Shown: positions 36,601-49,970, numbered from the stretch's first letter. The stretch: DNA of 64,000 nt from Trileptium ribeirensis (GCA_030248225.1 JASANE010001793.1:1-64000); one strand, 5' to 3'. The notes: generated from the sequence alone by a model not told the origin. Made by a program: numbers and translations.

Positions 36601-37439
36601 GTACATCATGTTCAGTTATAGATACTAGGAGAACAAAAATTATAAAAAATAATCGTTGTAAATGAGGCTGATTAACAATTGTTTAACAATTGTTTTGATA
36701 ACACAAGCTACGGTTAAGTATGTCAGAAAGTTTCTCTACCGTCAATATTTACGGTATCTATTAGTTAATAAATCATGTCCACTCAAATTTTGAAAGGTAA
36801 TGTTTCTAACCAGTTTCGCGCGACAAATGTTATAAATGCGCTGTTGATGTAGCATAAGATAATCAACCTTTCCAATGTTTTGCCAAACATCGTAAAATCA
36901 ATGCAACGGATAACGCAGTATCTTAAAAGCAATTTACCCGTTCCAGTTATGAAATATATATGTCAGTTATTTTTTTACAATGAAAATTGTTTTCCTGAGA
37001 CATATATAAGATTTACGTGGCACAGCTTTGCTCTCACATTTTAAGATGTTAATTTTGAATTTTTAATGATATTGAACCCACTATTTAGCTTGTCGTTCTT
37101 AATTTTATGTACTGAATACCGATAGCCTGCGCCATGTCTATATCTTCAATTTATGTCATTTCCAGCTAATCCTACCTTCATTAATCTTCTACTATGAGAC
37201 TGGCGATGTAGAAAGGACGGCAATAATTTTATGTTAAACATTACTTGGGGAAGGCTGATATTTTATCCATTAAGATATTTCTGCTCAACTTGTTAGTCGA
37301 AACATATTTTTCACAGCTCCAACCTCGGAACCGCAAAATGGTGGAAAGTGGCGCCGTGAAGACGCTCGTGAATCAGCAAACTATTTAAATAATATATACG
37401 CATAAGCACTTTATGAATTAGCAGAAGCACAAAGTTCAG

Positions 37440-37890
37440 GGAGCAAACAGCAAAGAATTTGATAATTTTATACAGAAACAGAATGAGGTCGAATAATTTA
37501 AACTAGACAATATAGCTCAGGAACTGGGCACTAGTACTCCTACGTAATATGTTGAGTATTTAAAGAATTTGGCCATGCTGCTGCACTGATGTGCTCCATT
37601 CGCATGCGAATTTTTGACACTACAGTTCATCAGCAATTTAATTCATTGCATACAACAGAACTAAAAACGATATTTCTAGACCATCGTTCATTTGTTAAAG
37701 TTTTAAATAGCAAATAGCAAACCATTTAGAAATTCATACAGAAAAGAATGAGCTCTAATAATTAAAACAGCACAGCACAGCACAAGAACCGAGCACTAGT
37801 TTGCTTGCCCAATTATTATTTAAAGCATTATTGAATAAAACAGAGCTAAATACGATATTTCTAGAACGAGCTTCGTTTGTTACAGTTTTA
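37440..37890 (+). repeat. Imperfect tandem duplication
   Basis: ATACAGAAACAGAATGAG near 37472 matches ATACAGAAAAGAATGAG near 37738, with GGGCACTAGT and CGAGCACTAGT following. ACGATATTTCTAGA near 37668 recurs near 37852. The second copy is shorter by about 80 bp. Confidence 0.55.
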
Positions 37891-37899
37891 CATTTTAGC

Positions 37900-40390
37900 A
37901 CTAACATTTTGAAAACACACAATGTTTGAACTATTACCGTTGGTGTGGTTAAAAGAACACCATAGTACAATTGCATATAAAAGCGTATAACGGATTAATT
38001 TAATATAAAAATCGGAGTTATTTCCCATATTTTTAGTTAATATCAAAATTATGCGACAAAAACTAGACAACTGTGCATTTATAATTGAACATTTTTTCAT
38101 TGAACGACTCTCTCTCGAATGTCCATATTCTCAAAGAGTCGTACTTTGAAGCGATTTCCACAACTCTTTTTATTTTAATACAGGTTCCAAATTGCAGGAT
38201 AAATTTTAAGATAAGTCATACTTCTGTTTAAATTAATGGAGTTTTCTCTAATTTATTAAAACGGAGATTTCATAAAATCTTTGAATTCAACAATAATTTC
38301 CGCAATACTGTTCTTATCATGATATTTTGGTATATTTATGTTTGTGTTCAGCCACTCAAACAATTTTTATTGCGTCCTATCTTGATGTATAGCGATGGCC
38401 AATGTAACCAAGGTCGCGTAAAGTAGCTAGATTTTATGATTTACTATTAAGAGTTTGTTTTGCCTTTTTAGTCTATCTTTCAAATAAAATTATATAATGA
38501 AAGTCTAATTTTGGCGGTAATTAGGAAACAGTAGATCGTCTCATCACGAGATAATATTTACAAGATGATTTGCTAGGACGTTAGATTCAATGTCGCGGCT
38601 AATTATTAGCTAACCAGCACAAAACATGAGCAATTCTGAGATATATTGCATTCGAATCTTACAACAAATAAACTCGCTCAATATATAATCGCTCATAAAT
38701 ACACCTCAAATGCCTAAGCGGTGCCTCCAGGATTTTCACGCAAAATCAACTCTACTGCTCATTTGTCAAACTGGTTGTCTAAATATTATTAGGCTTGCGG
38801 AAATATAATATCCCAAATCACCTGTACATCGATATTTTTCACAAGTTTCAGCATTTTCTCGAGGCGCGGAAGTTTTTTAAAGCTATTTGTCTGGTGCAGT
38901 AAACACTATAACGCCAATTATATGCACGAAGATTATTGGTGTTAGATCAATGTTAGAGCAAAGATTATTGTTGTTTATAGAGCAAAGCGGCAAAATATTG
39001 CGAACTACAAAAAAGACGTCGCATAAAATAATGACTGATTTCAATCTTTGTAAACAAAATGGCGATATTTATAGATCAACAACTTAGTAAGGATCTTGCG
39101 ATGCAGCTTAAGTTTGCAATGCTTAGACACATTCAGGCACCAGATTACAGTGTTTCAAATATATTCCTTTCTAGCTATATGATACATATAATTGTTGAGT
39201 GACGTTAACCATTAACAAAACGGAATCGCTTTCAACTGTAAGAAATGGCAACATTTCTTATAAGTCGCTTTAAATGGGAAGAGTTTCATTCAATACCGAA
39301 GAATATCAATTTTGCTCCCTAAGCGGCCTGAAATTTTATCTTCCTTTGTGGGCACATCTTGTAGCACCGGAATGCGCATAAGTCACATACATTGCCCGAA
39401 AGCAATAATGCAGAGAAAGATTCCCTTTTAGTAATCAACACGTTAGACATGTGAAATCGATCCTGAATTGTCATATTTTGTTTCTATTGGGCAGGTGGGT
39501 ACAAAGCATCACTTAAATTTCCACAGAAACCGGGAATACATAAACATTAAATTGAAATCATAATAGGTGCTGGGAAGGCCAAAATAGTGTATTTTGGAAA
39601 GGTTATGCTAAATGACTAAATCCCTCTTGTTTAATGAAATTTGAATACAAGTTCAACTGTGTTGTATGAGCACAAAATAGCTTTAAAATTTGTGCAATAA
39701 GCGACCAAAGTAAGCACGGTTTTGCTCTAAACTTACCGAAAAATCTATAACATACTAACTGCGAATATACAGGACAATGATAGTCATATTATGAGTACTG
39801 TCAGATTTGAGCTTTTTTGATATATTTTACCTGAAAATGGAATATAAGTGCTAAACATGCTATTTACATAGTACAATTAATGCGAGCATAATTTTAAATC
39901 GAAACCAATTTATGGGAAAACCCCGCAAGGCAACGGGAAGTTTTAGCGTTGTATGTTGTCCGTAATCTGTTGTTTCCCTATTTTGCAAGAATTATATTGA
40001 ATATTTGTCAAAGCAAAGTAAAGCAGATCATAATGAAGTAATGAACCTTTCGTGCTGCACTTCACACATATATCGAATTAATGTTAATTTTTGAATTAAC
40101 ATATTTCACTAGGCCCCATGAATGTGGCAACCTGTGGATATGTAGGTTTTAGAATCCAGGCTCCACTACACATGGGCCATGTATTCTTAGCATAGAAACT
40201 ATAGTTCCTTGTACTTTGGCACTATTCACTATCTTAGAAATGAACCGGGTCTTTTATTATACCTTTGTTTTGGTTATGGAAATAAATATTTGTTGTTTCA
40301 TTGCTAAATCTTTGTTTTCAGCCTTCAGTAAGCAATTATATATATTTATTGTACTCCCAATTTGTAACTGTTACTAATATCTAAATCACA
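37900..40390. other. AT-rich intergenic DNA, nothing identified
   Basis: No supported gene, RNA or repeat was recognised on either strand. Confidence 0.4.
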
Positions 40391-40397
40391 TCAAATC

Positions 40398-40637
40398 ATG
40401 AAGCTATTAAATGTGAAGAACAATATACAGTACTTGCTTGTCTTTCTAGTTGTTACAACTGTTCGAATAAAATTGCTGCTGGCCACTAGTGACTCCAGAC
40501 AAATTCGAGGGAGCCGGTACTTCAGTTATCAAGCCCGGTTGCCAGGACTCTTATCTCCGTTCGTTGCGTCTGCATCTCTGCGCAATAATCCCAATGCAGT
40601 GGTTACGGTAGCGACTACAGCTAAGCCGCAACAGTGA
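40398..40637 (+). CDS. Small secreted or membrane-anchored protein, 79 aa
   Basis: An ATG frame encodes a short N-terminus, a hydrophobic core (YLLVFLVVTTVRIKLLLA) typical of a signal peptide or anchor, and a mature part of about 48 residues. The mature part is basic at its start (SDSRQIRGSRYFSYQARLPG) and Ala/Val/Thr-rich at its end, without cysteines. The stretch is GC-richer than its flanks, as coding DNA would be here. A good acceptor, TTTGTTTTCAG, ends at 40321, 76 bp before the ATG, consistent with a 5' UTR exon or a trans-splice site. AATAAA occurs near 41166. No family is recognised, and a chance frame cannot be excluded. Confidence 0.4.
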   Translation: MKLLNVKNNIQYLLVFLVVTTVRIKLLLATSDSRQIRGSRYFSYQARLPGLLSPFVASASLRNNPNAVVTVATTAKPQQ

Positions 40638-40639
40638 CG

Positions 40640-42740
40640 AATGTTTGAAAATGCCAGATTTTGCTTGTTTGAATTGTATACATAATTCGTTGTGTGACGT
40701 ATATAGCTTTCGTTGTACATTAAAATTGGAAATCAAAAGAAATTTGCTATTTCTGAAAATGAGAGACTTCATGAGTGTACGTTGCAGCAATTGTAATATA
40801 AATATAAGCAGTTCCTTCTTACTGAAATAGAAATTTTTGTAATTTATGAGCGGTATTGTTACAGCAATTGTAATATTTCATCATATATAAAAGATTCGTT
40901 CTTACCATTTTGTAACCATTGCGTAAATGAAAATTTATGTAAATATGTCTATGGGTAGTATTGAACATTAAAGCATGGGACATATAGTGCGACGGTAAAC
41001 CTTGTAGGGCCTATACAACAAAAAGTTGTATACATATATGTTTAGATATACCGTTACAGCACGTAACTACGATAGTGAATTCACTGATTTGAGTATAAAT
41101 GACACATGCTTTTGTTTTAGGTAGTAGTCAGCAACCGCCATACCGCAACCGAACACGAAAATATCAATAAAACGACACGTATAAATCGAAACCGCATTCG
41201 CAAAGTCCACTGGCCCTTTATTCCGCGCGATAAAAGTACAAGCCTTGGCTTGCGTCTACACCTGCTGAAATAGCTCGAACACTACCCAAGATTTCTGTTT
41301 TTTCTAGCCAAATAAAACACTTGAACTTTACTTCATTGCTAACATCGTTACATTATCGCCCAAATGGCTGCTAAAGCGAACTCAAAACAACGATTGAGTC
41401 TCTTGATTTCTTTGTCGTATAGATGCTAACCTAATAGTTTGGCGCATAATTGTACACAAAAAATCGTTTAGGTGAACATCTGCAGCATGATAACACTTTT
41501 CACGCAAAACACTGTGGCCGCGTTGACAAATAACTGACACCGGAAATAAAATCGTCCGATCTTCATTTCGCTATATTTTAGAGCATTCGTCGAGAATTCG
41601 GCGAATCTTGGATCGTTCCGCAGAGGACGTTTTTATTATCACGCTTGTACATCGATTGAGTTCCAAATAGTTTAAGTTATCTGGAAAACCAACTAAACAT
41701 TATTATAATGGCGATGATGGCTACAACATGACTGTGTGACGATATGTTCGAAAGTTACTACACCGGCCGTGTCATTTTCTGAAACATTGCTCAATTTATC
41801 TAGTAGTTTTTGTTAAAATGACACAGAATCTAAAACAGCATTCTTCAATTCTGCCGCCGCGTGCAGGAACTTTTTACATTTCCATTTGAACGTTGCATCA
41901 ACGCGTGCGTGTTTTAGTATTAGCTAATTTGTACCCTATGTGTAATATCATCGCCACAATTATGTGATTGTTCATTCGTTCGACAAGGGTTAAGTCAAAG
42001 TTGCAGCAAACGTTTGTTCAAAATTGCTCGAAATACACATTAATCCATGCTACAAATTGGTAATAATACACAATTTGAACATATTTAGTATAAAATGCTA
42101 AAAATATTAAAAAATAGCGCGTCTTGTGTAGATCGTAACTATGCCATAAAACCGATCAAGTATTATTACTAAAATTTCCAATTTCATCGCTGAACTTTTG
42201 TTTAGCTTCAGCACTAAGAAAAATTATTTTAAACTCTTCGTTTTCGGGTAAAATAAACTATGTTTATACTAGACCAAGTAACATTGTTTATACTAGACCA
42301 AGTAATATTTGCGAGAGAATTATATTTGCCTAAAAGTATATCTTGCTAAAAAGGTTTTTAGAGAAAAATCTAACCGAATGCGTTATTTGTTCTATTTCCT
42401 TAATATCACTTTGAGAGTTATATATCCATCTGCTTATTAAAAGATGCCTAGGATTTCAAAGATAAGCTTCAATGGTCTTGTCCATTTCGACTAACCCAGT
42501 ACTTTCCCAGCAATAAAATAAAGAACATTAGGCTTCAATTTGAACCCGCAAAGTCCGGGGCCGATTCCACCGACGTCAATTTTAAATTTTACATCCTGTA
42601 ACAGCTCCATCGAACGATTGTTTTCCTGAAAATATTAAAGCTTAGAATAAGCAAAAACATTCGCGTAACATAATAAACGATTTTAAGCAAAAAAGAATTA
42701 TTATATATAGTAAATCTTTAACTATCAAGCTCAATTAGAT
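40640..42740. other. AT-rich intergenic DNA, nothing firm
   Basis: Only scattered short frames were seen. No repeat or RNA gene was recognised. Confidence 0.4.
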
Positions 42741-43362
42741 TGATGAAATACAGTTCAAATCACAAGGCGCCAGCGTACAGATCTATAGTAGCCGCTAGAA
42801 GTATGAATACGTTGAGACAGCGCGGCACGTATTTTAACATAGCGCAACGTAACTTGCAACAAAACTACGAAACTGGGATTTCTTGTATCGGATAATATTT
42901 GATGATTGAAGGATGGAAACCTATGCCCAAACTTTTGCTTTTTACATGATTGCAGAATGCGCAGTACTGTACATTCCCCAGTGCACATTAATACCAGCCC
43001 CAACTTCCAAACGAGTTGGATATGGACAGTATTTTAGGGCAACACCTGTTTCTAACGCGCATAATTGCCTAATCTATTTTGATCTTAAAGTAAGAATAGA
43101 GATGACTCAACTCGACAGGTGAGTTTGGAAATAATTATATCCGTTGGGTTTGATTTGTGTAATAGCAATAATTAATTGGTCCGCTTGTGCGTAATCTTTT
43201 AGTAAACTAAGTAACTGCAGAATCAATCATGATTTTTTCAGTGGTTAATCTAACTAGAAGGACACATGGCCTAGGATATAAAATGGTGATCTTTCCAAAA
43301 GTGTGGTGGTTTTGTAACGGTTTCCAAACTGTAACCGCGAAATTCGGGTATCTACCTTTCCA

Positions 43363-43495
43363 TGCGTGGCCGAGTGGTCTAGCGCGATATCCTGTCCTAT
43401 CAGTCCGGAAGATGTGTGTTCAACTCCCGCCGGCACCAGCATTATTATATTTGGTTTCGTTTTTTGTTCCAGGCAAATAAATCTTTTGCTCATAC
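43363..43495 (+). mobile_element. tRNA-derived SINE, copy 2
   Basis: The head carries a near-canonical A box (GTGGCCGAGTGGTCTAGCGC, like tRNA-Ser or tRNA-Leu) and a B box TGTTCAACTCCCGC ending GGCACCA. The 5' bases do not pair with the 3' acceptor strand. The tail (ATTTGGTTTCGTTTTTTGTT, then CAAATAAAT) matches copy 1 at 29018. Confidence 0.6.
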
Positions 43496-44404
43496 CATAT
43501 AAAATATTATTGGACAAACATGGCACTAATAAAACGTGATTTGAAGTCCTTGCTATGTCGTATATTTTGAGATGTGAATTGCTAAACGACGAATTTATGT
43601 CAAAGACAAGATATGTTTTAGATACCCAACGGTTCCTGAAAAGTATCGAGTTTCGGCTATCAGTTGCTTAGCAAAAAATCGTGCATCATTAAAATTGCTA
43701 AAATTCAGGTACCAACAAAAATTCTTTATTTCTGAGCTTGATATTTCAGTTAATTGAAGTATTGAGGTAATTATAACTAATGAGAAATTACCATCGGCGC
43801 TTATCATACGTTGAAGCCTTTATTATACTTTACGACACATATTTCGACAGTCCTAAACATATCCAAACATAATCAGATAAAAAAATTTGGAACGGTGTTG
43901 GCTGTTAAATTAAATTTAGCGGCATACCTCCTTTAATGTAGTGGCATACCTATTGTAATGTCATCAAGCGTTTCTATTAAGACAGACTGAAGCAATTTAT
44001 GGAGTTTGCACCCAAAATATACAGAATAAAATCGGCACTGGTGTAATTAATACGTATCTAGCTAACCCGACATATGCGGTACTGCATGGTCCGCGATCCA
44101 TGGTCGGTGTATCGTTGTGACACGCAGGCAATGATGTCGCAAGTAATAGCACAACCTGACGTATGTCAGCCAAACCAGAAGTTTAAGAAAAAAGTTGTAA
44201 AAGAGTCCGGCGCTCGGTCATAGTCATGTACTTTGCTTAATTTGATGTGGTTATTTTCCGTTTACCACCGCTCTCCCTTAAGATGCCAGAGTGTAAAACT
44301 CAAGGCTCTGCGGAATTATAGGCTAACCCTCAAGGTTTATTAGGGTTTCTTAAATTCCAGGTATTGCGCTGTCAATAACCAATAAAATCAAACCACACAT
44401 AGTG

Positions 44405-44770
44405 GTCACCGATGCTATTTAATTTTGCTAGACTCACATTGGTTATTGGCGACTTAATAGCTTGTACCGTCAAGAAATCCTGGGTGTGTAGCTGATATTC
44501 GGCAAAGAACTTGGGATTTTACCTTTTCTTGACAGTGTGCCGAAAAAAAGACCTTGTTATCGGATAAGACAAAGTAAATAAGTGTGACTACAGTGCCATA
44601 CTCGTCTAATTTTATGGACTTTTGCACAAATGGATTGGTCGAAATGCGGCAAAGTGTATTACTCACCTTTAGAATACGAAACAATTCTATTTCGTGAATC
44701 ATTTTCAGACATCGTCGTATTCGTTCAAAACAATTACCACTGCCCAATACTTTAGCAGATATTACTAAAA
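44405..44770 (-). repeat. Dispersed repeat with an exon-like segment
   Basis: The stretch shares CATTGGTTATTGGCGAC and further spaced matches with 62270-62490. On the minus strand a segment flanked by AACTTTTAG and AAG|GTGAGT (about 44668-44764) reads KVLGSGNCFERIRRC and then IHEIELFRILK. This faintly recalls a protein-kinase glycine loop and helix C without the catalytic Lys. It may be a decayed exon carried in a repeat. Confidence 0.3.
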
Positions 44771-45214
44771 GTTAAAAATTACATTCAGGAATGGAACCGC
44801 GTGACCATTTTATGGCCCGGTCACTGTAGTGGCCTGGTGACATAATCATTGTGTGATGCGGAGCAGACATAGACTCAGGTCACCAGATATGACCTGTAAC
44901 CCGCTGATCCCGCCAAGATTGCGACCCGTGACGGCATGATCCACGACTCGTAACCGTTAAGGCGATACATATGCATCGTAAGCAGGAATTAAGCTCTCAT
45001 ATTAGTTTCATACCAACTTTAGATCTTTTTCTTTTAGGCCTAAACACTGAGTAAGAGCACATTTTCTTCTTTTACCTAAACTAAAAACCCCAAAATTATT
45101 CAGGTCAATTATCGGTAAATTTTATCCTTAGTGATACTTCATAATAACCGAAAACTTTCCCAGCATTTACATTTTTCTGGCTGATTAGAAAAAGGGATAT
45201 ATGTTGACGCTCCG

Positions 45215-45660
45215 AGGTCTCAGATGGGGGTAGAAATCTCGGGGGAGGAGGAGGAGGGAGGTCATCGCAGAGGGTGCAGCGGGGCGGGATTTCTTCCTGT
45301 GTGGTGTTGAAATAAATTCACGACTTCCCCCACCACTACCCCCCACGCCCGAAAAACTTCATTTATGTCCAATTTAATTTTTACCAATTTGCACCCTAAA
45401 TTTGCCAGTTGCACCCGATTTTTTCCAATTACAGCTAAAATTTTCCACGCGCGGGAAGCACTGCGGTTCAGGCGAGGCGGGGCGGTTTCGCCATGGAGGT
45501 CCGAGACCTCGGTAAGAGAGCGAAGCCTTGAGAGGGATAGACACATCGTGGAGAGGGCCAAGGTCTAGCGGAGGGAGGTCCAACGCCTCGGGGAGGGAGT
45601 GCGAGACCTCGGGGACGTGGTAGAAGGCCTCGGGGTTAGGGTAGGCCCCACAAATCCCTG
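45215..45660 (-). repeat. Dispersed GC-rich/AAAATTGG repeat, large member
   Basis: GC-rich edges surround a core of CCAATTTAATTTTTACC, CCAATTTGCACCC and TTCCAATTACAGC phrases (45365-45450). The right part holds a degenerate GAGACCTCGG minisatellite. The overlapping frames across it are by-products of composition. Confidence 0.5.
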
Positions 45661-46528
45661 TGTCGCACTGTATATAAATAAGACAAGTTCAGTATTGTTA
45701 ATTCATACTTTCAGTTTAGCTTTAAATCGGCTATTTGTGGCCAAAAGTGATTGGCGAAATATAGGCTTAGAACTTGTAGCAAGGCAAAGGTAGGGAAATA
45801 ACGAAAATTTCAATTCTCAGCTATGTGGCTACTCCATGTAGCTGATAATTTAGACCAGAGTGTAGATAATTGGAAAGTGTTGTTCCTGATTAGGATGCAT
45901 ACGTTGATAGCTAGGCTGATTGCGAGGCCGTATATAATGGTGATCAAACAGTACACTATACTGGAAATGTTTATTCTGTATAGCAATATTATATTCTTTC
46001 GAGGTATAACTATGCTAAAAAAATTTTTAATCAAGATATTCCCAGCAAAATACCCGATATAACGTTTATCATTTAGATATGTAAGAAATTAGTCATAAAC
46101 AAAGCGGACTTTATAGTTTATCAGTTATCGTTCGCTTTTTAGCGCAAATCCGATGAAATTTTGTTCGAAAACAGACGTTCGCGAACAGAAAATATATATT
46201 TGACTTCCTGACTAACGCAAAATTTTGCAGAAGGACCAAATTACATGGTCAGCAGGGTCGTCATTAGTGTCAATCGCATATAACTGTCCATGTGAGATGT
46301 GAATGTGCCTCAAAAATCATTTTCCATTGTTTTTGTCGTCTGTATGCGAATTGAATGTAGTTTGGAGTAACTTACATGTAACAAGGAAATTATAAGGACC
46401 ACTTGCGTCCAAGTCTATAAATCCATTTTCCAAGCTGCACAACAAACACATGCACCTGGTCATAAATTTTTAGCAATCGCTATAGAGATTATAGTTCAGC
46501 AACATTTGAATGTCCACTGTCTTTGCAG

Positions 46529-46705
46529 AAAATACGAGTAGGCAAAAAAGAGGGGAAACGCTGTTCCGTTATGTTGAATACAGGAAAGAGGAGAGCACAT
46601 TGGATTTCTAAATTGCATCAAGGCAGTACCGTTTTCATCTCGAAACCCGGCGAACCGGTCACGGATGTCACTCCAACTGGCTCGGTGATCGTGTTCCATA
46701 TCTGA
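46529..46705 (+). CDS. Terminal exon candidate, unknown protein
   Basis: A very good acceptor (CCACTGTCTTTGCAG) leads into an open frame of 58 codons to TGA. It begins KIRVGKKEGKRCSV and ends PGEPVTDVTPTGSVIVFHI. The basic start and the Val/Thr/Ser end without low complexity look coding. No upstream exon in a compatible phase was found: the candidate at 45715-45789 joins into a stop. A minus-strand frame of similar length overlaps, so the call is tentative. Confidence 0.3.
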   Translation, partial: KIRVGKKEGKRCSVMLNTGKRRAHWISKLHQGSTVFISKPGEPVTDVTPTGSVIVFHI

Positions 46706-47993
46706 TGTTAACGTAAAAAACCAAATATGTCGAATATACCCGACTAGAAAATACGCTATTAAATTTTTACTGAACATATTGCGGAAGACAGAACATAATT
46801 TTTACAATAAGGATTTCATAGGACCGGAAAGGGTCGTTTTGATATAAAATGTTTTTTAATTATACTTTAACCAAACTATTTTAAGTATGTGTTACAACAC
46901 TCTTTCATGTTACAATATGTATTTATGATGATGAAACAGAGAACTGTACGGCTTTTAAAGGAACGTTAGAGAAATCAGGAGCAAGACCGTTGAAATACTA
47001 AAAAAGAATACTCACCAAAATCTGCAGCGCAAATCTTTTCTTTTCTGTCTTTTTGTTTACACTTACAAGCATCACTGCTGTTTGCTATAAATACCAAAAC
47101 AGCATAAATGGTAACATATACATTTATCATTGTATATCTTAAAACATTCTGAAAGGACAATGTGTTCATACCTAAAAAGTTTTATTATTCAGTACACTCT
47201 AATACTGCTGACTGACCAGGCTTGTGCACAAAATACAGGCACGGCATACGCATAGTTACGGTCTAATAGGGCTTTAATATCCAATATTTAAACTTAAAGA
47301 TGTTATATTTCTATCTCAGGGCGTATAAATTTCTGAAAAAAAATAACGTAGAATAAGAAAAAATATTAGAATTACCATCAAAATAAGCTACCTAAATTAT
47401 AATCACGCATTACTAGATAATGGGTAGATTTGGAGCATTTTTAGTACTAGCTATTTTGTCAATATGGTTTTTGCCAAAGCCTGATTTCAGAATCTACGAA
47501 AAATAAGGCAATTCATCCGGTTTTGACGTATTATACGTACCATGTAAAGAATAAGTAGAAAATTATTCATTGAACGAGACAACGGTAAACTTTTTTGGGA
47601 TGATCCACGCTGCGGGCAACAAAATTTGGCGTCAACCTTGTGTGTTAACCGGTTTAAGTTACCTCTAATTATCTAATATTAAATCACGAATCAGAATGTT
47701 AATAAAACATTAGTTAAGTTGCAGTATAACGCAAGCTTTCTGATTTGGTTCGTGAATTACAAATGAGAAACCAGTGCTGATTATGATGTTAAACGAGCGC
47801 AGCATGCGGTAGAAAATTATTTGAACCAGGTTATCATTCGGTGTTTCGGCTGAAAATCGAAATTTCTTTTCGGATTATTCATTTCAGTTTTAAGCGTTTG
47901 GTACAAATATGTACGTTGGCTGAAGTGTACGCACTAGAGCGTCATCTAAACTTTATTTGAACAAAAATGTAATGTGTACTCTGTTGCAATCGA

Positions 47994-48155
47994 TCCCCGC
48001 GTCACTGGAAGTGATGAAATTAGCTGAAAATTTGAGCAAGATTTGACGCGCAACTGGGATACAGAGGTTATTTGTCCCCGCGTCACTGGAAGTGATGAAA
48101 TTAGCTGAAAATTTGAGCAAGATTTGACGCGCAACTGGGATACAGAGGTTATTTG
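47994..48155 (+). repeat. Two tandem copies of an 81-bp unit
   Basis: The unit opening TCCCCGCGTCACTGGAAGTG begins at 47994 and again at 48075, identical by eye. It is framed by GACGCG within each unit. The length is a multiple of three and a minus-strand frame passes through both copies, but there is no other coding support. Confidence 0.85.
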
Positions 48156-49754
48156 TAGAAAGATTGATATATCACTGCTTAAGGCCATGTATTTTACGAC
48201 AACAATTTTTAGAAATTCCCATTTTGTGCAAATTTATGCAAGAGATACGCAAAATCCGAAAAAAAAATGATAGTAGATTTCAGTTTGAAACATGATTCAT
48301 CACCTCCGCCTTATGAAAGTATGCACAAGCCGTAACATGTGACGTCGTACACGCGGAAATTCAATCACCTGATAAAAGTAAAATTAATTATCCCATTTTT
48401 CTGCTAAAATTATCTTAAATAAAATTAGTTAAACCTATTAAGAAGTATATTTTCAAATTCAGTTATCTAACATAAAATGTTGAAAAGTATGATTTTCCTG
48501 CATAATCAGAAAAAAGTGTAGTGCAGATCAAACAATCTGGACCAAATCTAACGGCCCTAGAACTAATGTTAACCAATTTCAGCAGCCGACGATACATCTC
48601 CAAGTTTCGTCATTATCCCCATTTATTTCCATTATATATGGAATCTTATTTAGACAAGTTGCGTATGGAAATAAAACACAAACAATATAAAACACAATAA
48701 AACATGCAATCAACACAAGCCTAATCAGCTAGACGGTAGATCAAAATAGTGTCACTGTCTAGCAGTAGTGAAGCAAAATAATTTACTAATAAGACACGTT
48801 AGACAACACAACCGATGATCACTGACGATTGTTGTTCAAGCAATTTTCCTGCCTATGCAAATTAGTAACGAGCTGTACTTATGTACGCGCACAAAAATGG
48901 TATATTAACTTCTATGAACAGCGTAATCTGTTTTATATGAAGTATTCTTTTCGATGGCATTAGTAACCAGTTTTAGCGGGCAACGTGCATATTAAGTTGA
49001 AAAACTTCTAAAATAAGGCTGCAAAAATAATATAGTCGATAAAATACTCAACTGACAAGCTGTCCTGTCTGAAAATACAGCCATACACATACGTTGTTTT
49101 GAAACTGATTGATCTACGCTTCTAAGGAAGTGATTTATTTCACGACCACAGCAACAATTCGAATAAAATCTCTGGCGTTTATTTATGAAGGTTCAATATT
49201 AGCAATTTGTCTTGCTCGAAAACCGCAGTCATCGCGATTCAGGACGCATCAGAGGACGTTGACAAGTATCCAGTTTTTTTCATCATGCAACGTTTACTCT
49301 GGATATGCCACATAGCCTGGTTTATAGTTGATCGTATTTGTATAATCAATGGAGTTGTGTCATAAACGATTTATCTTAATTTGCATAAGCAATGCAGTTG
49401 TGTCATAAACGAAACTTAACCAACCTATCTGCGTAATCAAAATGAATTATCGACTAGAATCACAGCATCTTGTGCCTTATGAAAATTCCTATGAATAGGC
49501 AATGGAATGGTCGCGAAAGATTATGAGTGCAATTTCTGAATCATCCAAAACAAATCTCGCAAAGCAATTTTCAAATCATATCAAGTTAAATTAAACCTTT
49601 GCATACGGATTCTGGAATTTGCTGTGTGATTAATAATATTGTCTTTTAGAGTGTTATTATTATTATTATTATGGGACCAAATATGCGTTTCAAAACAAGT
49701 GTACCAGCGATTTATGCCTAAATTTCGGACGTCAAACTGCCCCAGAAACAGGGC

Positions 49755-49970
49755 GTAACTAGAACTTGCCGTACGGGGCAGAACAAGGGTTTTTAGGTGG
49801 GGACAGCGTATCCAAGCCTGGCATCATAGACATGAACTTTAGATTTCTGTTATCAGTCACAGCGTGCACGCGTGGCAGCAAAGGGTGGCACAGCTCTACT
49901 ACCCCCCTTGGCAACATCCCTGGCCGGAAGGCCATCCCCGGTACCAGCTACCCCTGTAAAATCCTTTGAG
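49755..49970. repeat. GC-rich dispersed repeat
   Basis: Edges with GGGG and a closing GGTACCAGCTACCCCTG resemble the CAGCTACCCC end of other GC-rich family members. It lacks the AT core. A TTA microsatellite lies just upstream (about 49657-49671). Confidence 0.35.

Noticed and set aside
42743..43118. Two short ATG frames (42743-42895 and 42913-43118) ending at a CAG|GTGAGT donor
   Set aside because: They are in different frames, have no acceptor between them, and an opposite-strand frame covers both. The donor is good, but coding support is not enough.
43363..43438. Functional tRNA-Ser/Leu gene
   Set aside because: The acceptor stem does not pair and the following tail is shared with a second copy, so a SINE is the better reading.
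45715..45789. Exon-like stretch after ATACTTTCAG with a GTAGGG donor
   Set aside because: Its phase joins into a stop in both nearby candidate exons (45821 and 46529), and it borders a repeat.
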